Origin: Prostheceraeus crozeri
Lineage: Eukaryota > Platyhelminthes > Polycladida > Euryleptidae
Reading direction: 5' to 3'
Length of the DNA stretch: 64,000 bases
NCBI GenBank assembly: GCA_907163375.1
Contig: CAJQUW010003381.1
Span: 434,001-498,000 of the forward strand
The notes below the pieces were generated by a model that was not told the origin of the DNA, searched no databases, and worked only from the letters and a program-made list of their open reading frames with translations. Below are positions 53,011 to 64,000 of the stretch, piece by piece. Within the stretch, counting starts at the first letter, position 1. Each line of letters begins with the position of its first letter. The translations under genes and the position numbers were made by a program.

Positions 53011-53589
53011 AACTCTATCTATGTGGATACATATAAAAGGAACTCTCAATTGTGAGCTAGAAACCAAAATCGATAGTTATACTTTCTGGACAGACAGCAC
53101 CATTGTCATGAGATATCTGCATAACACAACTTCTAGATTCTACAGATTCGTCGCAAATCGAATTTCTTATATTCATGAAGGAACTAATTTGTGTCAATGG
53201 CGTCATGTTCCTTCGGAGAACAATCCATCCGACCTCGCAAGCCGAGGACTCGAAATTGAAAAATTCACCAACAACACTGTATGAAGAAACGGACCCTATT
53301 TCCTTTGGAAGTCAGCGAAAGAATGACCTGAAAATATTACAGAATTTAAATATGTTGACGGAGATCCAGAAGTGAAAAAAAGAAGAATATTCAAACATGT
53401 AGCACGAATGCACCAGTAGATACAGTTGAAGTATATAGTTCTTCAGACTGGTGGAAGTTGAAGAGAAAAGTTAGGTGGCATCAGAAAATAAAATAGTGTC
53501 TTATGAAAAAAATTCAACTTCAGCAAACTATTTCGATTAATGACTTGAAGATTTCCGAACATGCTATCTTTTAATATATTCAGCGAACT

Positions 53590-54350
53590 TGCTTCAGTCG
53601 TGAATTGCAGGCAGTCAGGAATAATGAACATATCTCTAAACTGAGTCCACTCCGTAAATTAAATCCAGTCATTGGTGATGATTGTTTGTTGCGTGTGGGT
53701 GGAAGACTTTCAAGAGCAACAATTTTATGGGAAACTAAGTTTCCTATCATATTACCGAACAATAATCATGTTTGCGAGCTAATAGTTAGACATGTACATT
53801 TGAAGTTAGGTTGTATGGGCAAAGAGATGACAATCGAATGTAAGGCAGAAGTTGTGGATAATCGGCATAAGTAAATTGACTCGAAAAATGACCACACATT
53901 GCATATTTTGCTGCATGTATCATGGAAAGATGGTTGTTTCATTTATGGCAGATCTACCATCTCTTCGATTGAAAGGAGATCAACCACCATTTAAGAACGT
54001 AGGAATTGATTGTTTCGGCCCGTTTCTAGTTAAATGCAGAAAATCTTCCAGGAAAGGATTAGGTGTCATATTTTCGTATCTCGTAAGTCGAGCAATTCAC
54101 ATTGAAATTTCGAATTCTTTGGAGACAGACACCTTTCTCAATTCATTGAGACGTTTCATTGCCAGATGAGGCAACGTTCAGGTAATACGAAGTGACGACG
54201 CCAGGATTTTCGTCGATGCTAATAGGGAATTGCGTCAAGAAATGAAAAAATGGTCAACGATGACCTCATGGAAAGAGGAATCGAATGGAAGTTTCATCCA
54301 CCTTTAGCCTCACATTTCGGTGGAGTGTGGGAGAGAGAGGGATCAGGTCA
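53590..54350 (+). pseudogene. Pao integrase remnant
   Basis: It has the zinc-binding H2C2 region (LIVRHVHLKLGCMGKE, then TTHCIFCCMYHG) and core segments (FKNVGIDCFGPF, GVIFSYLVSRAIHIE, RSDDARIF). Fossil, broken. Confidence 0.8.
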
Positions 54351-54429
54351 ATTCGTAAAGTAATAAATTGAGAAATATATGCGAGAACAAAATGTGCGTT
54401 TAACGGATGAATCTTTAAGTACTTTGATG

Positions 54430-54930
54430 TGCGAAGTCAAGTCAATCCTGAACTGTCGACGTTTAACAAAAACTTTGAGCCAAATCATCCAGAGGTTTTG
54501 ACTCCTAGCCATTTATTGCTATTGAAAGCGGAACCAACCTTTCCACCAGGTTTGTTCTCTAAAGATAATATGTGTGTTCAATGTCGTTGGAAACAAGTAC
54601 AATATTTAGCGGACTTGTTTTGGCTGCGGTGGAAACGGGAGTATCTGATGACCCTGCAACACAAACAGAAATGGACAGCAAAAAAGGCCTAATTATTCCG
54701 TGGGCGATCTTGTTCTTCTAATTGAAAATAATTTACCAAGAAGTTGTTCGTTAAAGGGTGAAGTTATCAAGACGGCTGTGGACGATGATGGTCAGGTGCG
54801 GGTAGTTACAGTAAGAACAGTTAATCATACGGTAAAGAAATCAAGAAACCACTACAGAGGCATACCGAATTGCACAGACTTAGTGAGACCAGTCACAAAA
54901 ATTTTTCTGTTACGTTCAATATCTAGCCTG
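54430..54930 (+). pseudogene. Pao DUF5641-type C-terminal domain remnant
   Basis: LTPSHLLLLKAEPTFPPGLF, WRWKREYL-like, YSVGDLVLLIENNLPRSCSL and RGIPNCTDLVRPVTKI are the characteristic C-terminal motifs of BEL/Pao pol. Fossil, broken. Confidence 0.8.
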
Positions 54931-54935
54931 TGATT

Positions 54936-56062
54936 ACAAATATTTACTCATATTTGTGCGGCCGTAGTGTTGTGCTTATGTACTTTTCTCATATTTCTTA
55001 TCTGTGATGATGTGTGTGTGTGTGCTGTCTTCGAAATCTATGACTGTGGATGACTGAGTATTTCTAGGGTGATTGCAAATGTTAAGACGCTATGACCATG
55101 ACTATTGCCTGTCTATGCGCTATACTTACATGTACTTGCTGGCATAGAATCTTCACGACTGCCATCAGTCATCAATGCAATGACTTTTGAATTTTGAAGA
55201 CTGTAGTTGAATGAGCATCAAGAAAATTTGTTGACCATGCACCAGTGTTATGAATTACTTTTTCGTGACAGCCAATGACTAGTCGGTGAGCTATTTTATA
55301 CTTGCATTTGGATTTGCATATTGTATTGATCTTGTATCTTTGTTTCAGAAACCGTCTTCGAGTGGAAGAATACTGTAAACAAGTGTTGTTTTTCCATCGA
55401 ATAGACGCGTGTTCGACAGTCAAAATAGTACATTTTACAAGCTTCATAAAAACGACAAAAGTAATTGCCAAAACAATTGGAGGAAGAACCACCGACTTGA
55501 TTACTAGATAAGTTATCGCCACTCAAAAAACATGCATGTACATGATATGATTGATTGTGATAACTTCATCGAAGTACAAACTGCTAGACTCTCTGTAGAC
55601 AGAGATATCTAATAGAGATGTCTGTTAAAGTATCTTGTCGCATAAAAGCACATGATACATTGAATGTGCATCGATGTGTATTGACAGATGACATATTGGA
55701 AGCTCGTATATGTCAAGCATTTATCATAGTAAAACATTATAAAATCATCTATTGATCTTCACAAGTAATTTTGGACATTTTATGGAATGATAACAACAAT
55801 TTATCAATGTTAAATTTATCATTTACTTAGTTGAATCAAGCATTTAATAGTAATAACAATATGCTATATTTCGAAATGACAGACGCATAACTATTACAAA
55901 TATTCAAGGGAGAAGATAAGAAGTCAACAAGAAGTAGTTTCACTATGAATCATTTGATTGATAAAGTACTTTCAATCGATCGCATTGATGGTCGTCTGAG
56001 GTTCCTGCAATGTGTTGTTTCCAGTGGTAGAAGTCTATGGAGAATGTGCCCACGGTGCTGCA
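54936..56062. other. Unannotated stretch
   Basis: No gene was recognised. A (TG)n run lies at ~55010-55022. The frames near 55172-55526 overlap on both strands and look like chance. Confidence 0.5.
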
Positions 56063-57035
56063 TTATTTTCTTTTAGAAAGTGTTTTTTCACTTTTCTCAA
56101 CTATTAAACTTGCCTTCGCCGCTTTGCTGTAACCATACCTCACCACGCGCTTCAGATATTGCTCTATCCTCCTCCTTTCGTTTGCGTTCGTGAATCCCCA
56201 CCAGCTGAGAGCAGCATAAAAAATCTTGGCTATAATTGTTGAGTACATCTGATGGAGTTTACGTTGCTTAGCTCCCCGACCTTTCATTATCTTTGCGGAT
56301 ATGATCTTGTTGCATTTTTTCAAGATCCTGCTCACGTAAGCGTCCATATGGAGTTTCTGTGTGAAGGTGGCACCGCGGATTGTAATTTCTGTCGTTTTTC
56401 TGATGTCAGGAAGATGTGGCGGCTCTGCGTTGGTTCTTGGTCTTTGAAGGATTTTCTTGCGATTTTGTTTCGTTGAAGTTGAGGTTGTTATTCAATACGC
56501 ACTCCTTTATGCATTTAACTCGATTGCTGTTGCATCGAAATTCTCCGGCGGTACAATCAGATATGTGTCATCTGCATGTTTAATTATGATGTTGTCTGCG
56601 ATGGTTGGTTTCAGTTCCGGGAAGATCGTGCATTTGGTCTAATTACCGAACCACGCCTGCATTGATGTCTGCTGCATGCAATATTTTCCTATGCATCTTG
56701 GTTGCCTGCTTACGTGATATATAAAAGTCAACAATCCAACTGTAAATTTGGCGAGGATTTTCAAATTGTCAAGGTTTTCGAGTAACTTTGATCTTCTCAC
56801 TGTGTTGAAAGCGTTCGAGAAGTCCAAGGTGACCATTCGAGCAGATTTTTAAAATTGCCGTTACTTCACATAGAATTGCTATCAAGGCTGTTGTGATGCC
56901 TCCTGTTGGTCGGAAAGCGCATCGATCATTGTACAGGCTGTTCCCCAACATTGCTTGATTTATGAATTTCGTAGTAATAATTTTTGTAAAGTCGTGACAG
57001 AACTGGTGTTATCGAGATCGGTCGGTACAAATTTT
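56063..57035 (-). mobile_element. LINE RT fragment (I/Jockey group, clade unresolved)
   Basis: The minus strand reads LYRPISITPVLSRLYKN, LYNDRCAFRPTGGITTALIA, MVTLDFSNAFNTVRRSKLLE and HADDTYLIVPPENFDA (catalytic DD). The C-terminal AALSWWGFTNANERRRIEQY and RRVVRYGY-like motifs end near 56063. The parts are in the right order but in several frames, with small deletions. It is a 5'-truncated, old copy. AALSWWGFT-type endings are common in non-LTR families related to I and Jockey. Confidence 0.8.
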
Positions 57036-58240
57036 GGACCATTATTAGAATTATGCGCAAAATGGTTCAAAAATGCTTCAAGTGTACATTGAATGGTCCA
57101 AGATAATCATGGAATAATACATAACTAATTTTGCATCATCTATTGTCCCAGAAGAAATCAGAGTATATGCCAATTATTTTAATTGGCGCCATGAGAATGT
57201 CATCACTTCTGTCATTAACAAAGGTTCTGGCCGGTGCCCGAGACGTCTGAAGATAAACTAAAAATACGTACATAAAATTTACCTTTTCGTGGCATTATGC
57301 GATTTCGGGTGAGAACTGGGTTGTTTGCAAATTTTACTATGGATGTCATATCCACTGTGAAGGAGCATGGAGATTATCATGTCTCCACGTGACACTTTTT
57401 CACCGTGGTACTCGTAAAACTAAGCCGACCTACGCGTTTGAGAACTTTTTAGTGTATTTTTAAACTAATCACCAAAAATCGCTGCCTTTCACTCTCTGGA
57501 AGGTAAAATCATTGACTAACTTTGATAAGTACTTTTTTTGAAGGTTTGATAGTGGCCGCTTTTCGCAAACAATTTGTGTGATGACATTGACAAAACGCCT
57601 CGTGTTTCAATATCAGTGAAACAATTTATGATTTAAGTCAGTTGATCACATCATGATTAACTATTACATCACAGATATCGAACAGAGTGCTTCAAGTTCA
57701 AATGTTATATAAGTACTACTTATTAAAATAGGTAATAAAAATGGCACTTTCAAATTATCAGTCTTGAGTATTTTCTTAATTACATTTATCTGAATTAATT
57801 AGTAATACGCAAGTCATCATTCTTCTTTTTAATCACATTTGAAGTCACTTAGAACAATAGATCATCGATTCTCAGATACTTTGGAGGGCTTCTTATTGAG
57901 GAAACTCTTCCGCGTTCCATATACTTACAATTTAGCTTTACTTTCATAAACATATTTCTATATATGCACTCCTAGATAGCTTCTTAGTATATTCAGCTAG
58001 TTGGGCATCGTAAATTTCAATCAGTAAGTTGATTTATAGCCAAAACTCGGTATAATGTCAAATGCATAAGTGAAAATTGGTCAATTTTTTGCTATTTATT
58101 GTGCAAAAATGAGAGAGTAGAACGAAAATGTACACATACATACAGAGACAACGTATATCAGGCAATATTAGCTAAAATGTCATTTTCTTTTTAAATTATT
58201 TCGACTTGACAAAGTCTTTTAAATCCACTAAGTCAACGGG
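57036..58240. other. Unannotated stretch
   Basis: No gene or classifiable repeat was recognised. Confidence 0.5.
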
Positions 58241-59609
58241 ATGTAGGGGAGGCGGGATTAATATGGGCACCGGTTTTTCCTACTTATTTTTTTACTATAA
58301 CAATTCTTTTTGTCCCGGAACAACTCACAGGGGAAGAACAGCGTATCAGCCAACTTTCCATAGAAGATGGAAGTTCTAGGATCCATTTGGAAAAGTTCAG
58401 AAGCGATTTTGTAAAAGGTATCAAAATACCCATATAGCCCATACCACGGGGTAATATGGGCACTGACTTGAGGCTATTTGGGTTTTGTATATTTTGACTT
58501 ATTAAATGATGTTCATCAACGGTTTTGTCGTCTCCTATACATGATTGGTTCAGGATAAGAAATAAAAATGGACCATGACAGTATCTTCTGCTCATTGATA
58601 GTTAAACAAAGTTTCTTTTGTATAACCTGAAAAGTCATGAATCATCATTTTATTCGATTTTGCACTTCTCACAAAATAACAAATGCTGCATGAAGCGCAT
58701 TTTCATTCATGCCACACCACTCATGTGTCCTATTCTTATGCGGTATTTGGTGCAAGGGTCAATCATCGTGATTTAGTGTCAATCGCCACCGACATCATGC
58801 ATGGACAAAATTGCAAACAACACATGGTGGACTCATTCTTGAAGCTGAATAATAATCAATTGCTAGCAATTAAGAAATTGTACTTAATAGCCAACTGACA
58901 TGTCTCGAGCGCTGTATGGGCAAACTAAACATCTCAGAAGCAAGCCAGGTGCTCATGATGAGAACATTAAAAGAAGAATTTATGTCATTTCTTTTGCTAT
59001 CTAACTTTCTAAAGTAAACTTGATAACACTTAGCCTGTCTCTTTCAGACAAATTTCATGCTTTGGCGCTTTGCTTGAATCTATTCGCTTTCCATCAAAGT
59101 CTTGTAAACTTTTTGCATTGATTCATAGTTCCTTTGTATTTTTCTATAAATCTCTAATAGATTTTGGGCATTTCTCTGGAAAACCAGCATGCCAAAAATA
59201 ATAAATAGTGATAGTCGGGCTATATGGGCGCTTTTCTTAGATTCGCATTTTACGGAAACTATCAATCGTGGGCCGAAATGGAAGTTAAATCGTTAATCTG
59301 CATGTACGATGGCGGGACAGCTTTCTTGCCTCGAACAATCACTCCACACAGAATAAGAGGCTTAGCCAAATAAGCGTCTAATTTCATTGTTCCTACTTCA
59401 GCGATCAAATTTAGCCAATTTTTTGGTTACCTCTTAGTGCGTGCGCACATGTGAGCGCGTGTTTTCCTCGAATGAGCTGCGCTGTCACAGGCGGATAAAG
59501 GATGACCATGACTAGTTCTCTATTGAATTTGAAGTTCATACGATCAATGGTTCCTGAACTAGAGGCCGAAGAACTCAAATTACCCATATTAGTCCCGCCT
59601 CTCCCACAT
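58241..59609. mobile_element. DNA element with ATGTRGGRGAGGCGGGA ends
   Basis: The left end at 58241 (ATGTAGGGGAGGCGGGATTA) and the right end (complement of 59582-59609) form a ~27-bp inverted repeat with about three differences. A TATGGGC motif recurs inside near 58265, 58455, 58914 and 59221. The GC-rich ends stand out from the AT-rich surroundings. A minus-strand frame near 58284-58595 has no known motif. No target duplication was identified, so the superfamily is unknown. Confidence 0.65.
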
Positions 59610-59903
59610 AAAATTACTTATGCGATGTTTAATGGAGAAAGTACGAACTTGTTCGTCGTACCTTAATCATTCCGTAGTACATCCATGATTCTCGTACCCC
59701 TTTTTGCACATCAGAGGTCCATGGAAAATAAAAATCGGAAGGCATGCACTGTACAGTGTAGGCTATTCTACAAAGCGATTTTACAGTTGGACTAGACAGA
59801 TATGATAAACAAATTACAATTACTTAATACATTCAAAATATACATGCATTCAAATATGTACATTCAAAATGTAAAAGAGCCGTAAGCAGGAGGTGCTTTG
59901 CAT

Positions 59904-60237
59904 TCATAATTTTGAAAATTAGATTTTCCGATGGTACTCCCTGATAAATAATAAGGCCAATTTCTCGATTTACATGTGTTATATTGCTGACGTTTCGGAC
60001 GTTTATCCTTTGTCAAGGTACCGAAAAACTCAAAGGCAGACAATATGAGCAGAATAATCTTATACACACGTAAATTCTGCTCTTGTACGCATGTCCAATG
60101 TCCATATTTGAGTTTTTCTGTGCCTTGACAAGGGACGAACGTCCGAAACGTCGCCAATGTAATACACATAAATCGAGAAATTGGCCTTATCATTTATCAA
60201 AGAGCACCATCGGAAAATCTAACTTTCAAAATTATGA
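59904..60237. repeat. 131-bp inverted repeat pair (Penelope pLTR-like)
   Basis: 59904-60034 and 60107-60237 are inverted copies with a 72-bp spacer and about 85-90% identity. Each arm holds CCTTTGTCAAGG or CCTTGACAAGG next to GTCCGAAACGTC, resembling the ribozyme-bearing part of Penelope pLTRs. No RT is nearby. The ORFs crossing the arms are artefacts of the repeat. Confidence 0.75.
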
Positions 60238-61300
60238 TGATTTAATACGCTTGTACATTGCACAGAACACAGTCAATATTATTTTTGATTTAGCTAAGAA
60301 AATGCATTTGCACTTGCAACAACTTACTTACAACAATTTACACTTGTGCGAGTGCATCACTTAATTGTTTATTGTCTCAAACTATCGTCACACCTGTGTC
60401 ACATACTTTTTAACTTTGATCTCATTTTGAATGCATCAAATATAACAAGCATAGATTATAACAAGGTAATTTTCATAGTCCCTTTAATCTCGTTTTAAAC
60501 AGATTTCACAGTAGCATCCTCGGGAAATTTTAACCTCTGCTTTCTTCAAGATGCAAGTATTTCACTGTCTACAACGGACTTAAGTCTTGAAAAAGGATTA
60601 TGATGTTACAAAATTCCCGATAATTCAATGTTTTCTCTGCTAGTTGCAGCTCCAAGTTAGTTGCAGATTCACTTCAAATTCATATTCCAATCCTACGGCT
60701 GCCTCCATTTCATCAATGCTTGTCATACTTGATACGTACAGTTGTCGCCTTGCAGACATAAATTAGATATTCTCTTTTACCCGCAAGGAAATCAGCATCT
60801 ACAGTGAAATCTCATATGAATTTTATGCACATTTCAAGATACCCGATTCCATGCAATTGTTATCCTTGATAGGAAAATGGAATTAAACTCGTGGATTGTG
60901 TAAACGATTGCCTTATTTTTCTTCTACACATCAAAGATAGTTTAATAATTCATTTTAATGAAATATGTTGTTGGAAATGAGAGGAACATGCAGACTCAGG
61001 TGGAATTTTGACTAAGAAGAGAAGAAGTCAATCCATCAGAGATGAAGCATGTGTCTAATAATTCACTTTGCCTTTGCAAAATATTTTGATTCCATGCATT
61101 CTTCAGCTGAGAAAGGATGGACCATATTCAGAAACAAAAACCATTTTTATTTGAAATTATTGAGGGTATGTAGGGAAGAATTTCAAATCAGTTAATTAGT
61201 TCCCATAGGACTAGAAATTGCGTGAGTTCTTATCAGACTAACTTTTCACTTTTCTAAGCTATACCTTAATCCTATCCACATCAGGCCCACGGTGTGCCAG
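60238..61300. other. Unannotated stretch
   Basis: No gene or classifiable repeat was recognised. Confidence 0.5.
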
Positions 61301-61940
61301 GAGAGGCGGCTTCATTTTGAAAATTTCCCATTATATTTCTCGACGGTTTCTGATGCATTTTTGCATGAAAGTTTCGAAAATCACACGATTAGCTGTTTTC
61401 GAGAAGGTGACGAAAATTCAAAATGACGGACAGAAAAACAAAGCTGCATTCTTGGCCCGGATTACGTTTGTTCTCAATTATTTCGTGAACAGCTATGTAG
61501 TTTGAACTTTTTGAATTATGATATTAGCATGTCATATGACTTGCCCATTTCGAGAAATGATGAAAGTTCAAAATGGCGGATATAAAGCCGAAACTGCATT
61601 ATTGGGCTCGTTTGATATGCGTTGTGCATCAATGATAAGTCAAGGAAGTACTGACAGTTTATAGAAAGTCCTGGAAAATCATATTCTTAATTTCCTGTTC
61701 GTGCAATCAGTGGTCTGCGGCGTATTGATCAGGCCCGCAAGACTTGCATAATGCATAATGCATATTAAGCGAATCCAATAATGCAGTTTCGGTTTTTCTG
61801 ACTGCCATTTTCGCCACCTTCTCGTTAAGGGATAATCGTGTGATTTCTTAGCAATAATTCTCGAAACTTTCATGCAACAATACATCTGAAACCGTCGAGA
61901 AACATCATAGGAAATCTTCAAAATGAAACTGCCTCTCATG
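61301..61940. repeat. Three copies of a ~150-180 bp unit
   Basis: A unit with CTCGACGGTTTC, GCATGAAAGTTTCGA and GAGAAGGTGRCGAAAA occurs forward at 61301-61480 and inverted at about 61790-61940. A partial forward copy lies at 61545-61630 (GAAACTGCATTATTGG part). No ORF is shared between the copies. It is a dispersed repeat of unknown class. Confidence 0.65.
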
Positions 61941-62297
61941 AAGCATTTCCGCCGGAAACTATTGTTCAAATTTTAATAAAGTTGGCTGTAAAATATTCAG
62001 TGTTAAAACCTTTCAATGGTGCTATTCATGTGTTAGCTCACTCATCTTCGTACGCTCGAACTACAATAGCAGCAACTAAATAGCAATTTTCATTTTTTTG
62101 AGATTTCAGATTTTTAGTGATGCCTGTGATGATTGCTATTGAATACGCAAAAATTATATAATGAATACATTGACAAAACACGCTTGATAGCTAAGACATT
62201 ATTGATTTGTACCTGAAATGCAAGTCAAAAATACCAGCATAAAGTCTTAAAGACTTCCTTTCAAATATAGATATTTACCAATATCTGTAAAATAATT

Positions 62298-63870
62298 CAG
62301 GCTTGCCGTGGGACGAGATTTCTGCGTTCTATTCCCATCTCATTCCCACGGAATTCCAATGGGAAATTCCATTTCCATAGGATTTTTCAGAAAGTACGAT
62401 TTTTTCCCATAATCATTCCCATAAACTAGATATTTATTTGATTAGTTTAGCTGACAGGAAGCCCTTAGGTAAGGGGACATACTATTCCACTGCAGGCCTA
62501 CTATGTACATGAATAATAGGTCTACATTATGTCTTAGAGTCTCCATTTGAACTTATGTTTGTCATTAGATAAAAAGGGCTGCTCTATAGTTAGATCTACA
62601 ATCTATGATATCAGAATATACATGTATTGTATATGCAAGTGAGTTGTGGACTTGGACGCGGACGGACGCGACATTATTTGTCGGAAACATGGTCGACAAC
62701 ATGGTCAGAAATCCTTCGCGTCCGCGTCCGATCAGCTTATTTGAAATTCAAACATGCCAATAAGAAAAGTCGAAGATTTAGTATATTTGCTTCTAGAGAA
62801 TAGGATAATGAAAATTCTGATATGCATTCTAAAGCACTATTATGCTCATTGAAATAAAGTGCGCTTATAAAGTTTACGTTATCGCATGCATAGTGGGACC
62901 AACATGTAACTCTAGAATATCATTCATAACTCACTTGTCATTGTCGACATTTTCCTAAGTCTTATTTACATAAGAAGAAAACTGTGTGGGAGATTATTGT
63001 TTTGTGTCCTAAAGAAATTCAATCCACATGCAGAATTGTCTCGTCGTTGCCGACGACCCAGATTTCAGTAGAACGACTTTTCTCGCACTTACGACTGATG
63101 CTAAGAGAAAACAGAGCAAGCATGTCTCCTGATTTGGCAGATGCAGTGGTGCTTCTAAGCACCATCAGATTAGTGTGATAGCCTACTTCCAATATGCCAA
63201 GATTCTGTGTTAGTTATGTGACATTCTTCCATGAGGTATTTCTTAGAATAACTTAGTCCCATATATGATCATCAGACGAGTGATTTGAAGTTTCGCAATT
63301 GCATTTTTTAATTAGCCTACACTTGTAATTATGAAATTTTGTAGCTTATATCGAAACAGGCCCTATATGCCAACATATGCAGTATTCCCTTTCAGTTACC
63401 ATATTATTGCATTTCATCGCACAATGCTTGTAATTTTCTTGATCTTAGTTTTTGGTACCCACAATTCGACACGTTAAATATCTGATTACTCACATAGTTT
63501 ACTAGTCGTCGGGAGATCATTTTATAACCAAAAGCATGTTAGAAAAAAGCTCCCCAAAATTTTGGTCGATAATTTCTTAAAATAAAAATAAAGTCAGACC
63601 TATTCAAGACTAAATAGCACCAATGCAAACAGTTAAGGGTCTATAGTTATCCAGTGAGTGTAAATAGAAGACGGTATCTGCTCATACTTTTGAATTGACC
63701 GATGCTGACTTCATTGAGCACTTGATAGAAAAGGCGGACGCGGACGCGTCCAAAATATTTTTCAGCTTTACTGGACTCTGTCACATTATTATGGGAATTC
63801 CCATAACTGAAATTGCTATTTCCATCCCATGGGAATTCCCATTGGAAATCCCGCTCCCACGGCAAGCCTG
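62298..63870 (+). mobile_element. hAT transposon with transposase tail
   Basis: The ends CAGGCTTGCC and GGCAAGCCTG, plus GGGAATTCCCAT-type subterminal motifs, match the element at 36624-37458. At 1,573 bp it is about twice as long and keeps coding sequence for the transposase C-terminus. Short GGACGCGGACGCG runs occur near both ends (62650-62730 and 63735-63750). No clear 8-bp duplication was seen. Confidence 0.8.
62984..63178 (+). pseudogene. hAT transposase C-terminal dimerisation domain
   Basis: The 64-residue frame contains PTTQISVERLFSHLRLMLRE and then ASMSPDLADAVVLLSTIRL, the hallmark hAT dimerisation motif (xSxERxFSxL). The rest of the transposase is absent, so the element depends on another source. 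An in-frame stop ends it at 63178 where family members also end. Confidence 0.85.
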
Positions 63871-64000
63871 TATGAAATGATATTCTACCAGTCTAAGTAA
63901 AAATTAATAAATAAAGGTATCAATGTCTCAAAGAAATAAGACAATTAATGTGTAGATATCGCAACACTTGAATGAAATGACTATTCGATGTCTTACGGCA

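Larger units (their letters stand above)
50940..53285 (+). pseudogene. Pao RNase H / A17-type region, split by an insertion
   Basis: Before the inserted transposon are WLDDDFSKNEKLIWDRWIAD and RLELTAAKLAIS. After it come YTFWTDSTIVMRYLHN, RISYIHEG and WRHVPSENNPSDLASRG, which is the RNase H tail of BEL/Pao pol. Fossil, broken. Confidence 0.82.
50190..54935 (+). mobile_element. BEL/Pao LTR retrotransposon fossil
   Basis: Pol remains are in the Pao order: RT (50200-50860), RNase H/peptidase A17-type region (50940-51380, continued at 53050-53285), integrase (53590-54350), and the DUF5641-type tail (54430-54930). Gag and both LTRs were not recognised. The copy is broken in many places (well over five) and holds an IS630/Tc1-type transposon. 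It is an old fossil. Confidence 0.88.

Noticed and set aside
60083-60364. Plus- and minus-strand ORFs with similar proteins near 60 kb
   Set aside because: They arise from the 131-bp inverted repeat being read from both arms; the sequence looks non-coding.
1-64000. CRISPR arrays, rRNA or bacterial operons
   Set aside because: None seen; the content is eukaryotic and the direct repeats present are transposon-related or minisatellites.

Overview
This window looks like repeat-rich intergenic and intronic DNA from an invertebrate animal, probably marine. The organism cannot be named from sequence alone. It is AT-rich, has large gene-free stretches, and carries metazoan transposon families (Polinton, hAT, piggyBac, Crypton, IS630/Tc1-type, CR1/Jockey and L2-like LINEs, Penelope-like elements, BEL/Pao). 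The only clear host coding piece is the last exon of a peptide-type class A GPCR (36.0-36.4 kb, minus strand), closest by eye to neuromedin-U/pyrokinin receptors.

Layout. 1-9.6 kb: right-hand part of a Polinton (Maverick) virus-like element; its left end lies outside the window. It has a capsid-side block on the plus strand (basic protein, jelly-roll capsid-type protein, adenain-type protease) facing a minus-strand block (TBP-like protein, PC4-like protein, protein-primed DNA polymerase B). Beyond these are a coiled-coil ORF, tandem repeats and a divergent pair of small genes with mirrored TATA boxes. 9.9-12.2 kb: degraded hAT transposon with a nested MITE. 12.2-22.06 kb: a three-layer nest, in which a CR1/Jockey-type LINE is interrupted by a Crypton, itself interrupted by a piggyBac at a TTAA. 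22.1-22.9 kb: non-autonomous hAT. 23.4-24.5 kb: LINE linker fragment and a 62-bp direct repeat. 26.3-30.1 kb: two nearly identical Penelope-like copies in inverted orientation. 30.6-31.2 kb: another Penelope-like tail. 31.6-33.0 kb: 5'-truncated L2-like LINE. 36.0-36.45 kb: GPCR exon. 36.6-39.5 kb: two hAT non-autonomous elements, the second with further elements nested in it. 42.5-44.5 kb: foldbacks and a SINE-like repeat. 50.2-54.9 kb: broken BEL/Pao fossil holding an IS630/Tc1-type transposon. 56.1-57.0 kb: LINE RT fragment. 58.2-59.6 kb: element with long GC-rich terminal inverted repeats. 59.9-60.2 kb: 131-bp inverted repeat pair. 61.3-61.9 kb: three copies of a short repeat. 62.3-63.9 kb: larger hAT relative of the 36.6 kb element, keeping a transposase tail.

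The most striking observation is that the Polinton carries what reads as a two-repeat TATA-binding-protein-like protein. It overlaps a PC4-like ORF, and the same element has a gene pair driven by two identical mirror-image TATATAAG boxes. This suggests the element carried its own promoter-recognition factors. That functional reading is inference; the motif similarities were read by eye and no search was run.
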